From: Anisakis pegreffii
Taxonomy: Eukaryota; Nematoda; Chromadorea; Rhabditida; Anisakidae
Reading direction: 5' to 3'
DNA: 64,000 nucleotides
Assembly: GCA_035041965.1 (NCBI GenBank)
Contig: JAPYMA010001607.1
Span: forward strand, 1-64,000
In this document: piece after piece, positions 53,301 through 64,000 of the stretch
Numbering within the stretch: the stretch's first letter is position 1
How the letters are laid out: every line of letters begins with the position of its first letter
Program-made: the position numbers and the translations under genes
The notes under the pieces: generated by a model
The model's database searches: none
What the model saw: only the letters and a program-made list of their open reading frames with translations
What the model was told of the DNA's origin: nothing

Positions 53301-53802
53301 CAGTGAATGATTGGGTGACTGTGATCGATTCAGCCTTAGGCGCGTGCATCAAAAATAAGCCAGCTGGCCAAAGCCTTGGAATGGACTCATTGCTGAATGT
53401 TGGTTGCAGAAAGGTGAGTTCAAATTATGGTGGTGCTAGATCATGAACTGTTAGGGTCGATCGTTATTGTTGTCTCCGGATTTTAAAACTTGACATGAGA
53501 TTTGGTTTCTTTCAAAGGATATTTCAGAGCAATCTGTTCGATAATGAACAGGAATTGAGTTCTTATAAGAACGATGCAATCAAGATGTAGGCATTACTAT
53601 CGTTCCTAGCATTCCAGTTACTCTAATGATGCCAATGAAGGTAAAATTCATAAAGCCTTTCAATGAACAGGTGATCGCTGATACAACCGGAACAGCAGCC
53701 ACACAACTGAAGGCCGGATTCGATTTCATCAATAATCTCATCGATGCAATGGTTGACCGATCAGGACGTTTTTGTGGAGGACCAAGTTGTGTTGAATACT
53801 AA
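50354..53802 (+). CDS. Secreted cysteine-rich protein B (tandem paralogue 2), 9 exons
   Basis: Exons: 50354-50389, 50767-50900, 51155-51293, 51652-51839, 52059-52195, 52588-52730, 52936-53021, 53293-53413, 53671-53802. All phases close, giving 371 residues. The signal peptide is MNTLLLVLVVGVWLVNS, then QECSS. About 20 cysteines follow, nearly all at positions matching paralogue A. Landmarks: KAWDRNGPLRDCSICRT, STPPDEQRC, IPDFAGVPEIPD, DYILVHSRLAFC, CDCVEETRTDLKKRI, DWVTVIDSALGAC, LLNVGCRK, FDFINNLIDAMVDRSGRFC. The C-terminus adds GGPSCVEY with one extra cysteine. Exons 4 to 8 have exactly the lengths of paralogue A. AATAAA at 53812 lies 10 nt after the stop, giving a very short 3' UTR. Function unknown. 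Confidence 0.82.
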
Positions 53803-53811
53803 AATGAATTG

Positions 53812-53817
53812 AATAAA
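53812..53817 (+). terminator. Probable poly(A) signal of cysteine-rich gene B
   Basis: AATAAA begins 10 nt after the TAA stop of gene B, with further overlapping AAATAA repeats to about 53863. If used, the 3' UTR would be only about 25-30 nt. Confidence 0.45.
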
Positions 53818-55120
53818 TAAGTTAAGAATCACATAAACAAACAAATAAATAAATGGGGAAATAAACAGCAAATTGTTCAAATTGAATTATTCGAATATGT
53901 TTATTGAATGTGAAATGATGCGACTCACTGAATGTTGTTAATAAATTTTATTTCATTCGAAGCCTTACTTGATGTTATGGAACATTTGTATTACTTCACG
54001 TTTCGCGGATGTTTAACTCGCGAAGCAGTTTGAGATTCACAGTCAAACTCGTATTGCAAAATTTCAGAGTTGATCTTCATTAGATCCAATGCTAAGAAAT
54101 CTCGAACTGGACATTATCCTTCATTATAAATGCGTTTTTCTGACCGCTGAGGTCATGATCTATCAGATCTATATGAGAAGTTGATAAGCTAGCAGAGTGA
54201 ACCTGAGGATGCTAGCCCACTGATTGAATCCATCAGAGATTTGGAAAACGAATAGATTCTTCATGAGGCACTTTCATTTAGATAATCGTTCAATCTTGCA
54301 AATGTCCAGATTCCATTCCGTAAAACTAACTGGATGACTACTTCGTCAAATTACAATACTTGAATACTTGAGCGTGAGAACAGCAATGGAAACATGTGCA
54401 AAATCATGTTGCTGTAATGTATAGCGTCGATGTTTCCTTCAATGATTTTGTCAAAATTGCCAATAACTCAGTTCACCTCTTTTCCATTTCGACCAGTAAT
54501 CTTTAGCATTCGAATCTTGAAACAGCTTACCAATATCACATTTGGAATCTTGAATCTTAAATCGTCGAGTCTCCGCAAAGTAAAAAATTTGTACGTACGG
54601 GTGGCAGGAATATATCGAATCTCAACTTTACAAACAAGATGAATAAATGCCGGGCGATTTGCAAAATTCGCTCCCTATAGACGAGATTAATTACCCTCAA
54701 TGCATCACAATGATAGAACTATGAAAGGTTCAGTCGAAAACTTTTGTTCTCGTGGATTGTTGATGGTGTTGAAGAAGTGACTGTCAATCTGCACTGAGTT
54801 GTGTCGCATTCTAGAACTCCTGAAGACAATCTAGAGGCAAAGCTAAAAACATTTGCTCGAACATCTCGTTCTCCATCTGCCTAGAAGACATTCCATGGAC
54901 TCGACAGCCTAAAATGTGAAGTTCTGAAATCTAAAATGGATATTAAAATGTTGAATTACTAGATGAGCGCATAAGGAGCAAATGCAAGCATTCTAGAAAG
55001 AGCACCAGAAGTAATCGAATAAGAGCAGATACGCTTTAATCAACCGACCAGGTTAGTGGGGGCATCACCTAAAACTTAACCATTGTGTACTAATCATTAT
55101 CTATCACGTTGGTTCTCATA

Positions 55121-55200
55121 GGGGTGAAATTACCATTTTGGGTAATTTGGAGGTGTGAAGGGATAATGGAGGGGTCGAGAAATTAATATTTCTTACAGTT
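55121..55200 (+). repeat. Dispersed repeat D2, copy 2
   Basis: Shares the ggggtgaaattacc, ttttgggtaatttggaggtgt and ataatggaggggtcgag blocks, in order, with the reverse complement of 21365-21445 in the galectin intron. The palindromic core is decayed by one lost C in this copy. Confidence 0.65.
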
Positions 55201-55883
55201 GTTATTTTATGATAAAACGCCATTGTGATGGTGTTTTTTTAACTCGGATATGTAAATGCGGTTAGTTGATGGCAACATTGAAATTACACCTACTTGTCTT
55301 TAAATGCAGTTTTAACAGGTTTTTATTCTTTTCCTGACTGTTGCGATCGCTCTCATAGCTTTTATCACCAAAAGTGTTCTCTTCTGATAATTTCTCATTC
55401 ATTTCACTGAATAATTAAAGTCAAATTCTCATTCTATCAAATACACTCTATAATTGTTCATTTGACTGTCGAACGTTGGTGAGCAAATCAATTCGATCGC
55501 TGTATTGTTGATTTCGGTTGTCAACAATCGTCAACGTATCCAGTAAACAGTATATACTACAGAATGAGAAGTTTATTTGAACGGTAAAGTTAAATGAGAT
55601 GAAGTGAATGAGAAAAACTGATCAATAGAACGGTATTCGCATGTGATAGCGATGAGAGCGAATACAACACGTCCGAAAAGAATGAGAATTCATCTAAATC
55701 ACTTTGAAGTGAACGTGTCATAGAAAATTGCTTTCCACGCAATCATAATCGAATTGCAATACTGAGGAACTCAACGGTCTAACAAGAGAAGGCCCAGCAA
55801 TGTCCACTATCATCATGGACGTGCTAGTAAGATTAAACGTAACGGTCATCTGAACATAACATGTGCGATTTCCATATTTCATC

Positions 55884-55908
55884 GGGAGGGCCGGGGGGGA
55901 GAGCGGGG
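55884..55908 (+). other. Guanine-run cluster (potential G-quadruplex)
   Basis: Four G-tracts (GGG, GGG, a run of seven G, GGGG) fall within 25 nt in otherwise strongly AT-rich intergenic DNA, with short loops (A, CC, AGAGC). This meets the usual four-tract G-quadruplex pattern on the plus strand. Confidence 0.6.
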
Positions 55909-57391
55909 TAACGGCGGCCTGCCATATCATGAAAAAGTGTAATGGAGCACCCGAACATCAGAGCCACTGATCTAGCATAAACGCTTCATCAACCTCCGAA
56001 GATCAATTAACTGCATTATATTTGTGTCCATTTTAAAATAAAGTTGCTCTGATGTGTATCGAATACTTAGATCGATCCCTCATCATAACAATTGCGTTCT
56101 TACGTGGGCAAATCGATTCTCAACATTTTTCTGCTTATGCTCCTGATAGACTGGGGTTTTATTCCTTTGAAATTACCAAGGATAACCTTAGTTTACCCTG
56201 CAACCTATAAGCACTGGCAAAGTTAACATTACAGCCCCATAATATGGACAAAACTGCTACAGATATATCGTAACTATCCTCGAAGGTATTCTCTCGTTGA
56301 AGGTATTCGCTACGATTACGTTCTCCCAACAAATACATCTTCATTTATCGTTTCTGATAGTCGATTGTGAATACTTGTGGGTATTTAATTGAAATGATAT
56401 CGTATTACTTGTTATGTATGCACGCATTCATTCTTCATTGAGTGTCATCCAACTGCTCAAGTTACCTTTCCGTTAATCAATTTCGTTGTTACCGATCTCC
56501 AATCAACATCTACATCTACCTATTCCATATTTATTTGCTCAGGCAAGGTGGTACATACACACATACGACGACCGATATTCAAAGGCTATTCGGTGCAAGT
56601 GATAAATTGGATAATATCCACGTAGATACCTGATACTGGATATTTCTTTAGCGCTATACACGTACCTATTCCCATGCTATCGTGACCAATGAAAATGAAA
56701 TTGAATCCACTTGCTGAATCCATGATTCATGACCAAATGCTACACATGTTGGTACCTGAAAAGCTACTGTGTCTATACATATGAACATATACATCAAGAA
56801 GTAGAACAACTTCATTCGATTATACAAATCGGGGTAATTCTAGCCATTATTCCAAGAGAACTGATGAATAAATGTCGTCGTCTATGTTTCGAAACTAGCA
56901 AGGTGTGATTGATGTCTTTTTCGGATCTAGTTTATTATACTTTCCTTCATATACTGGACTGGTACACTGCACAGGTGGGTTCGATGAATTCGTTGTCCGT
57001 CGTTTATTTTGACGTGCATACGAGTGAGTAGTGTGCCTTCCAACGGCTTGTGTCAGATGTTTACCTAACGGATTTTATATCATCCGTTGGCCATCACCGA
57101 TCACACACTGCAAACAAACAATCAATCCATTCCTTTTTCACATAAACAAAGATATTCATTCGTATGTGAGGAGAATTCACCAAATTGCTTATGGTTCATG
57201 CAATGAGCACTGCAAATCAAGGCTTGTTAGCATTTGTGGTTATCCGAACCTTTTGATCACAGCTTATCTGTTGCTCTCACAACCCTTTCGTAACTTGGAT
57301 AGACCATATGCGCTGAAATCTGACATTGAGTGCTGAGATTCATTGTGCCGACAGACACATTGCATGATTGTATGTGATCAGCTTACTTGTT

Positions 57392-57560
57392 GCCTCGTGA
57401 TATTCCTCACAAAAAGGTAGAGCCCCAACAGGTAATTGGTAGGTCGTGGGTTCGATTCCCGCTCGCGGAGGAAAGTTTTGCTCGAAACCGAGTGGTATAC
57501 TAATATTATTAATGTTGTGAGCCTGAGCCAGGCTATGATCCGGCTTGTATCTACTATCTA
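57392..57560 (+). mobile_element. tRNA-derived SINE, copy 2
   Basis: Same element as the minus-strand copy at 800-966. Here the B-box GGTTCGATTCC is perfect and sits in a 5-bp T-stem (GTGGG/CCCGC), followed by CTCGCGGAGGAAAG. The A-box region is decayed (aaaggtagagcc). The tail blocks ctcgaaaccga, tgagccagg and ggcttgtatcta recur. The 5' acceptor strand does not pair well, so this is not a functional tRNA gene. Confidence 0.75.
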
Positions 57561-59769
57561 ATTTTCCTCACATTCAGTAGGCTCAATGACTGAACAGATT
57601 CAGAGCTCGAGAACAACTGTAAGAGGCCATACAACTATCTCGAGATCACATTCCATGCTCTCACAACATCCAACAACCGATTTGACTATAAGTGGAAGAG
57701 CAACAGGAAATGTGTACAGATCATGAAGATAGTGATCAGGAGGCGATGTTGTTCTATATCTTTCATTCAAGGAATTCCTCAAAATCAAATCCACCTTCCC
57801 CACCATAGTGAAATCTTGTCTAATATAGATTCAGTGAATGGGGATCTTTAGTTGGAAAGTTAGCCGTCTAGTGAGTGCCCTCATTCACCTTTATGTGAAC
57901 CATCAATGCATTGAAGCAATATGCATAATTGATGTGTATGCGAATTGAATTGTTGCTGTGAGGTAATATGAGTGGAGTGACAAAAAATTGAATTGTTCGA
58001 AGAATGAAGACTTTTTTTGGAGGGGAATGTCGAAATATAAATACATCCATATAAATTGTTATTATAACGAAACGAATCGGAAGTGACAAAAAAAAAAGCC
58101 AAAACTAACGAGAGAACATATGATATGAGATACTTGTACGATATGCAAGGTGTAGCGAATTGGGAATATCGTTAATATAAATGAGAATTTATAAGATACG
58201 ACGACAACACTTTCATCGTATAGTTCTATTTGTGAGCCTTCAAATCAACTCACAAAAACAAAATATATTATTCTTTACATGAAACGTTCAACAATACCAT
58301 AGATATGATTCCATGAATTTTGTCACTTACAAAGCAATATATCTTTAAACTGTTCCATCGATCTTCTGCTCCTCTGATATCTCATCGAATTCTCAGCATT
58401 CAAAGCAAAAATCGAAACAACACAAAGTCTCTACGGATGTCGATTGCAACAACTCACTTCCAATAAGAAACAGCAACAAAAACGATTGAAAAAAATCCAT
58501 AAAAAGCGCACAATTCAATGTGTGATTCTCCTCTCAAATCATCACTGGTTTCATTCTTACTTCGGTATCATTACCTCTAGTCCGTTTGAATCTTTTAATA
58601 CCACGCTCTTGCATACTAAAACCTATATCCTTTTCGGGTCCAATTCATTACAACTATTGATTGTTCATAATTCTAATCCAGTGATGAAATAATTTCTCAA
58701 TTCTACTGGTTCACTGCCATGCTGTGGAAGTCTTGGCCACTCGGTGATTGCAAATGCAATTTGGTCAGTGATCCCAACAGCTTCACCTAGTGACTGCTGT
58801 GGATCCAGTATTGAGCCAGCATGACAAAGTCATCATCTACCCAACATTAACCATAGACATAGTCATCTTCATGCATCACGAAGTGACCTGTGAAGATCAA
58901 AACGCTTTCAGCAAAACGTTTATCGCACTGAACGAAACGAACGAGGATATACTTGATCTTATGCGTTTCATACGATATGTTTGAACGGCTATTCATAATC
59001 CAACTGGTAATCCCAAATACTTGTAAATATGTGATAAAAGAGGAACGGTGCGGATGTTTTGTCTAATTAAACAATTAAATTAGTGAATAAACAATTATGT
59101 AAACAGATAAATGAACACACACTTTGCACACGACAACCAAATCAACTCTGATATAATATTTACTGAGTAAATATTTGAATTTAGTCTCTGCGATCGATTA
59201 CTGTTAGTATGGTTATTACTATTATCAAACTTTTGACACCTTTTTAGGCGTAGTAATTATCTGTCTATTGAATCGACTGTTAGTATTATTCTTTATTTAC
59301 TCATTGGCGTAGATAAATACGTTTTTTAGTTGATTGCCACTTTCGTTCAGATAGTTTATGCTTGTGACAAACGCAAATATTCATGCAGCAGCATTGGCAT
59401 CAAACAAAACTATTCCTTCGTCATCCGTGATTGTTGTTCAGCCATTCAGCTGTGCTCCTGAACGTCTACCTTCACAAATTCATCTCTTATCGTGCTCATT
59501 TCATTCATCTCAAAATACATCATTTTATTCACAGCATTTATGAGTTCCATACTGATCTTGTCCTCAGAACCGTTACGCTTTCTCAGAACTTGACCTCTGC
59601 CTCAAACGATAAGATGTGATAAGCGAGAATATGATAGTGTATGATAGCTGGGCATCAATTTCATCATCAACTACTTCTTAATCACAGCATTATATTTTCA
59701 TCTCATGTCCCTCAAGGACCATGAGAATACCGACGGTTTGAGCAAACCGTATTTTGTTGTCAGCGTCTT

Positions 59770-59935
59770 CGTTATTACTATCATCAATGTTGCCATTATT
59801 CTTGTTATTGTTATTACCATTATTATCTTTATCATTACCATTATTATCATTATTATATTACCTTTATCATTATAATATTATTATTATCATTGTTATTATT
59901 ACTGATGCTACTATTTATCGTATTATCATCATCCG
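59770..59935. repeat. Simple-sequence (ATT/ATC) tract
   Basis: About 165 bp of interrupted trinucleotide repeat (attatt, attacc, atcatt units). It encodes only Leu/Ser/Ile/Asn-type homopolymer frames, which are not real genes. Confidence 0.85.
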
Positions 59936-62021
59936 ATAGGCATAGATGTGGATTCGTGGCAGATAGAGTACCAGATTTGTTTGAACAGTTGTTTATACTG
60001 TCAATCTGAGGACTGACGGTGATCAACGTCACAGTGTATTGATCAATGTGCTCGTTTCGTATTGTCGAATGCATGTGATAGAAATGATGCTTGTAATGCA
60101 CTAGACTTTGTCCACTGATATGACTGTTCAATACGAAAATACTTGTGACATGAGCAACGAGTTGTACCCAACGAGCCATCATCCATAATACGTGTCGGCA
60201 TTATCAGTGATAGCAACTGATAAAGTTGTGTGTTATGACCCACAAAGTATAAGACTATGATAGCGCTTTGATAAGAACCTTCTACTTGCTTCTATCTGCC
60301 TGCCTTCTTGTTTCTATCGAGCACGTAACAGCGTTAGAGCGAAAAACTCTTCAATACTTTTTTACTCAACGAACACACCCTTTACAGCAATGCAGTGCCG
60401 GAAACCAATCATAAGTATTTTTCAAGGGAAAAATTTCAAAATTTCTTTACGTTATGAACATTCCAACATGACACCGCATACTTTAAGCTTAAGTATGCTC
60501 CGTATCAGTCGCAATGAATTCATCGGCAAACGATCCCAATCATCTACGCATTCCAATATCATGACATAAAATGAATTCAAAAAACAAATTATTAAGAAAT
60601 TCAATAAAATGACCACTTTTCATTAGCAAATGTACTTGGTGATGAGAAATCTGATACAAAAAGATTGTAAATCGATCAAATAATCGTCTAAAATTTTCAT
60701 AACAATATTGTTAAAATGAACGATGGATGCTCAGTTTCAATTAAAAATGGCTCCTCTCATTGCATCTTCCCTCTTGAACGTTCATATCGACTAGCTTCAA
60801 GTTCAATGACAATCTAATATAATGATACATATGATAAGTATGGCGATCATTTCATCTACTCAGAGCCTCATCAATGACCTCAACCCCATTTCGATTCATA
60901 AAGGCTCGAAATTAAATGATTCGCAGCACTTAAACTTCAAACACTTGAAATCTTTTGAAACAATTCATCACATATTTGCAGTTCGTTCAATATTGTGAAA
61001 TCTTCTCATCGAAAGGTCAGTTGATTTCATTCGATCATTGGAATCGATTGCTCAAGCGACGGTGTGTCCAGGTCCCGAATAAATGAGAATGGCACTGCTG
61101 AATGGCCAGAAAAAAATTGTTCAAATAGTTGCACAATGACCTCAAAAATTCCAAAAAAAGCTCCAAAATCTAGTTGTAAGCAAAACTACACTTAACTTAC
61201 ACAACTTTGTGAATTAGCTTATTTGAAACAGTCGATTTGAATTGCGCAAATCGATTCACAATATCATCCCAACCATAATCATGAGTGTAATCCTCACTCG
61301 ATTTATGAGGTGGTAACCAACGAGGCTAAGTGCATTCCATTAGATTTCAACAATCCACTCATTATGATTCTCACTCCCTTGAGGCGTTAACCAACCCTGT
61401 GGGTATCTCTCACAAATCAATCGCCATTTTCACAATTACTTACGTTCATTTCGGGTGTGAACAACCCAACGCGCAATAACCTCTCACCTTAAACAATATA
61501 ATCATCATGCAATATCACCACCATCAACATTATTAACAACACCCATAAGTATCCTCTTCAATGCTCTTCATTCCGTCAGCACTGAGTCTCTTTATCAACA
61601 CAAAATCTTTATCCCGTATCATTGATCACTTTCCATGATATTCATCCTTCTCATTGAACTAATTGGTAATTGTACGAATTGTTAATTCATAACGGTTTCG
61701 TCTCTTAGATGTCAGTTGATATTGAATTCGTAATGAGTGTTTCGCCGTTATGTTTACTCAAAAACGCAACGACTTCACTTAAAGCTAACCACCGTGAGGA
61801 TTAAACGATTATATCGAAGTGTTTTCCACTGTTCAGCTAAACAAATTCTTGTTATTATCATGAATTAGCAATTATATTGTTGATTACTATTGTACATTTA
61901 TCGAATTGGTATGTGGGTGTATGTGTGGTAAGGAGAATAATAAAGTGACGAAATCGTAAGCAATATGAAATTTTGTTATCACTATTATGATCATTAACAT
62001 GTCACTGTTTTGCTTTCTATT

Positions 62022-62664
62022 AATACAATATCATATCACATCATACAATTGCAAAGTGCCTCTGCAAACGTTTCTTCAGAAAAAAGGTTATGAAAGTCAC
62101 ATTTAATGAGTAGCTGTTTGATTGTTTGGCTATTTTTTGTTGCAATTATTATTGACAAATTATGGTATTCTTTCCGATAATGGTTACTTTCAATCGCAAT
62201 AACTACTGTACTTTGAACACCTACTTTCTCAAAAATCATTTTGGAAAAATGTCATTGAGTGACATTTTTCCAAAATGATTTTTAAGAAATGATGTCAGTA
62301 CGTGTTCAAAGTACAGTAGTTATTGCGTTTGAAAGTAACCATTATCGGAAAGAATACCATAATTTGTCAATAATAATTGCAACAAAAAATTGACATTTCA
62401 CAATATTGAACGAATAGAAATTTTTCCAAAAATCATTTGGAAATAAAAGTTTTATTTCGTCTTCATTAAATTTGACTTTTCATAGTGATATTATTTTGAT
62501 CGTCACCGTCAAAAGCAGTTTAGAAAAGCTCTCTGATCCGTTTGTGCTTAATTCATTGATCAGTTTCTGACGATCGAATGGACTTGATACGAACACATGA
62601 ATACAATATCATATCACATCATATGAATGCACAATGCCTCCGCAAACATTTCTTCAGAAAAAAG
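62022..62664. mobile_element. Fold-back element inside 65-bp direct repeats
   Basis: Left arm 62133-62254 and right arm 62260-62389 are reverse complements over about 120 bp with few mismatches and one indel of about 8 nt, around a 5-nt loop (ttgag). Outside them, 62022-62086 and 62600-62664 are direct repeats of 65 bp (aatacaatatcatatcacat ... tttcttcagaaaaaa) with about six differences. No transposase is present. The layout suggests a non-autonomous MITE-like or fold-back insertion into a repeat, or a composite element. Confidence 0.75.
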
Positions 62665-63655
62665 ATGCAAATTTTATGTTTAAGCGATGATATCAAGTTT
62701 TCTTAGTCATTCTGAAGCATGCTATCGTGCTATAACCCTTTCAAGTCTTCAGTGTTACTCATCAACTATGACTTCCCATCTAGAATGCTTCTTGTTGTTC
62801 AGAATCCTTCCCACTCGTCCGGTTCGGCGTATTTACTCATGCCTGAAGACTTTTTATTTACCAAATTGAATCATTTTATTGAAAAGCAAACATTATTGCT
62901 TAGGTTTGGTTTGTTCATTGTCGCACTACTACTGAATGGTGATTACATGAGGTCAATGAATAAATATTAGCTTTTATTGTTTTGACATTTGCAACTGTGC
63001 ACATTCTTATGATGCCTTCATCGAAATTTAATTCACACCAATGATTTTTCTAAATGTTAACCGAATGCTTAAAATTTCTGTTGCGAGCAGCAACAGCAAC
63101 AACAAGCTGAAATATTCGAGGCTCACGAGACACTCACCATCTCATTGGTACGTTGGCAATTGAAGAAATATCGCATTTTATCTTCATATGTTCAATGTTC
63201 ATTCATTCATTCAGATTTATTATCATAACTTCTGTGCTGGAATTGAATGTGCTGATTTTTGATTTACAATTGCACTGGAATGCTTTGCTTTTCATGTGAC
63301 GATTCTTTGCGATGAGATGGTGCTATTATCATTGTCATCTCAACAATATCAATGTTATGATAACTTTTACCAACCTGTTGATAATTGGAATAAAAAACTT
63401 ATGGAACCCATTCATAAGTATAAATCTACCGTGTTTTTTCATCAGTTCAGTTGTTCGCATCTGTTACAACTCGTAGTCAATAACGGGTATTTGGATATAT
63501 AGTGGCGATAGCTATAGTTCTGAGAAAATATGGAACCCCCAAAACGATCGCCATCATCAATGTAATAGGATGATGATGATGATGATAGATGAATGAATTT
63601 AAAAGCTATGAGATTCGTTACGATCGATGAGAGAGAGACCAAGATATAAAATGTG

Positions 63656-63940
63656 ATGAAATACGATGAGACTAACCGCTTAGCTCTACTCAATGAACCA
63701 ATCAAGAGCGCCATTGGAGGCGGACTCGAATCGTTCTTGAGCGAGCGTTACTGGGCGCCGCCTTTGGAGCCGTCCGTCGGTGGGGCCGATCAAGCGAAAC
63801 GCCGCAGCTCGATGTCGCCCTCCTCTCCTATTCTTCTATTCTCTCCATATCGTCATCCTCCTTCTACAATCCAAAATCCGAATAGTAATCATATCACGAT
63901 GGTCTCATCCGAGTCACACTTGAATATCTGGATAATTCCA
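63656..63940 (+). CDS. Probable first coding exon of a gene leaving the window
   Basis: From ATG at 63656 the frame is open for 95 codons up to a possible donor (ccag|gtatat). It gives MKYDETNRLALLNEPIKSAI, GGGLESFLSERYWAPPLEPS, VGGADQAKRRSSMSPSSP and then a Ser/Pro/Asn-rich segment. GC content and codon balance rise sharply relative to the preceding 10 kb. The composition resembles the disordered N-terminus of a regulatory or channel protein. I do not recognise it, and the rest lies beyond the right edge. Confidence 0.45.
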
Positions 63941-64000
63941 GGTATATTCTAACGTTTAGGTGATTCTCGTTGCAATGCTGGCTGGTCATAATGATTTGTG

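Larger units (their letters stand above)
53803..63655. other. 10-kb stretch without a supportable gene
   Basis: Contains the gene B poly(A) signal, repeat D2 copy 2, a G-run cluster, SINE copy 2, ATT-type simple sequence and a large fold-back (each listed separately). Several open frames of 60-100 codons (for example 57031-57336 plus, 57806-57600 minus, 58790-58984 plus, 55930-55718 minus) were read, but none shows a domain, signal peptide or phase-compatible neighbours. Decayed genes or lineage-specific exons cannot be excluded. Confidence 0.45.

Noticed and set aside
55718..55930. 70-codon minus-strand frame over the G-rich patch
   Set aside because: It begins in the guanine-run cluster and has no splice partners or domain. 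Its openness is partly due to the GC-rich start.
57391..57475. Functional tRNA gene
   Set aside because: The T-arm and B-box are good, but the 5' acceptor strand and D-arm do not pair and the tail matches a second degenerate copy at 800-966. A SINE explains both.

Overview
The window reads as nuclear DNA of a nematode. It is AT-rich. The protein genes are animal genes split into 4-12 short exons, with introns mostly of 100-400 bp. Many acceptors are TTTCAG or TTAAG, and some start codons lie immediately after a TTTCAG, as expected for spliced-leader trans-splicing. A two-domain galectin and a nematode-style gene spacing fit this. A clade III (spirurid/ascarid-like) worm is my best guess, but the species is inference. 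All exon models were built by hand from splice sites, reading-frame phase and recalled family sequences, without any search.

Layout. Positions 1-2.7 kb hold a diverged tandem repeat (period about 410 bp) interrupted by a tRNA-derived SINE. Four minus-strand housekeeping genes follow between 3.8 and 17.1 kb: D-lactate dehydrogenase (LDHD), PIH1D1 (R2TP cofactor), YIPF5/Yip1 (ER-Golgi) and mitochondrial ribosomal protein uS11m (MRPS11). They are transcribed leftward in the order MRPS11, YIPF5, PIH1D1, LDHD with about 1 kb between them. MRPS11 is divergent from a plus-strand two-CRD galectin (17.7-22.7 kb). A minus-strand, unrecognised single-span membrane protein gene ends at 23.9 kb. A 960-residue protein with a C-terminal all-cysteine RING occupies 27.3-32.4 kb. 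The microtubule plus-end protein EB1 lies at 37.1-39.4 kb, and a small unrecognised minus-strand gene at 40.8-42.2 kb.

The most novel part is 42.7-53.8 kb. It holds two tandem nine-exon genes for secreted, cysteine-rich paralogues of 375 and 371 residues. Protein identity between them is low, but every splice phase matches and five internal exons are identical in length (188, 137, 143, 86 and 121 nt). I do not recognise the family.

The last 10 kb (53.8-63.6 kb) has no gene I can support. It holds simple repeats, a second SINE copy, a guanine-run cluster and a fold-back element with about 125-bp arms inside 65-bp direct repeats. A probable first exon of another gene starts at 63.66 kb and runs off the window. 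Several other fold-backs and two dispersed inverted repeat pairs suggest abundant small non-autonomous elements.
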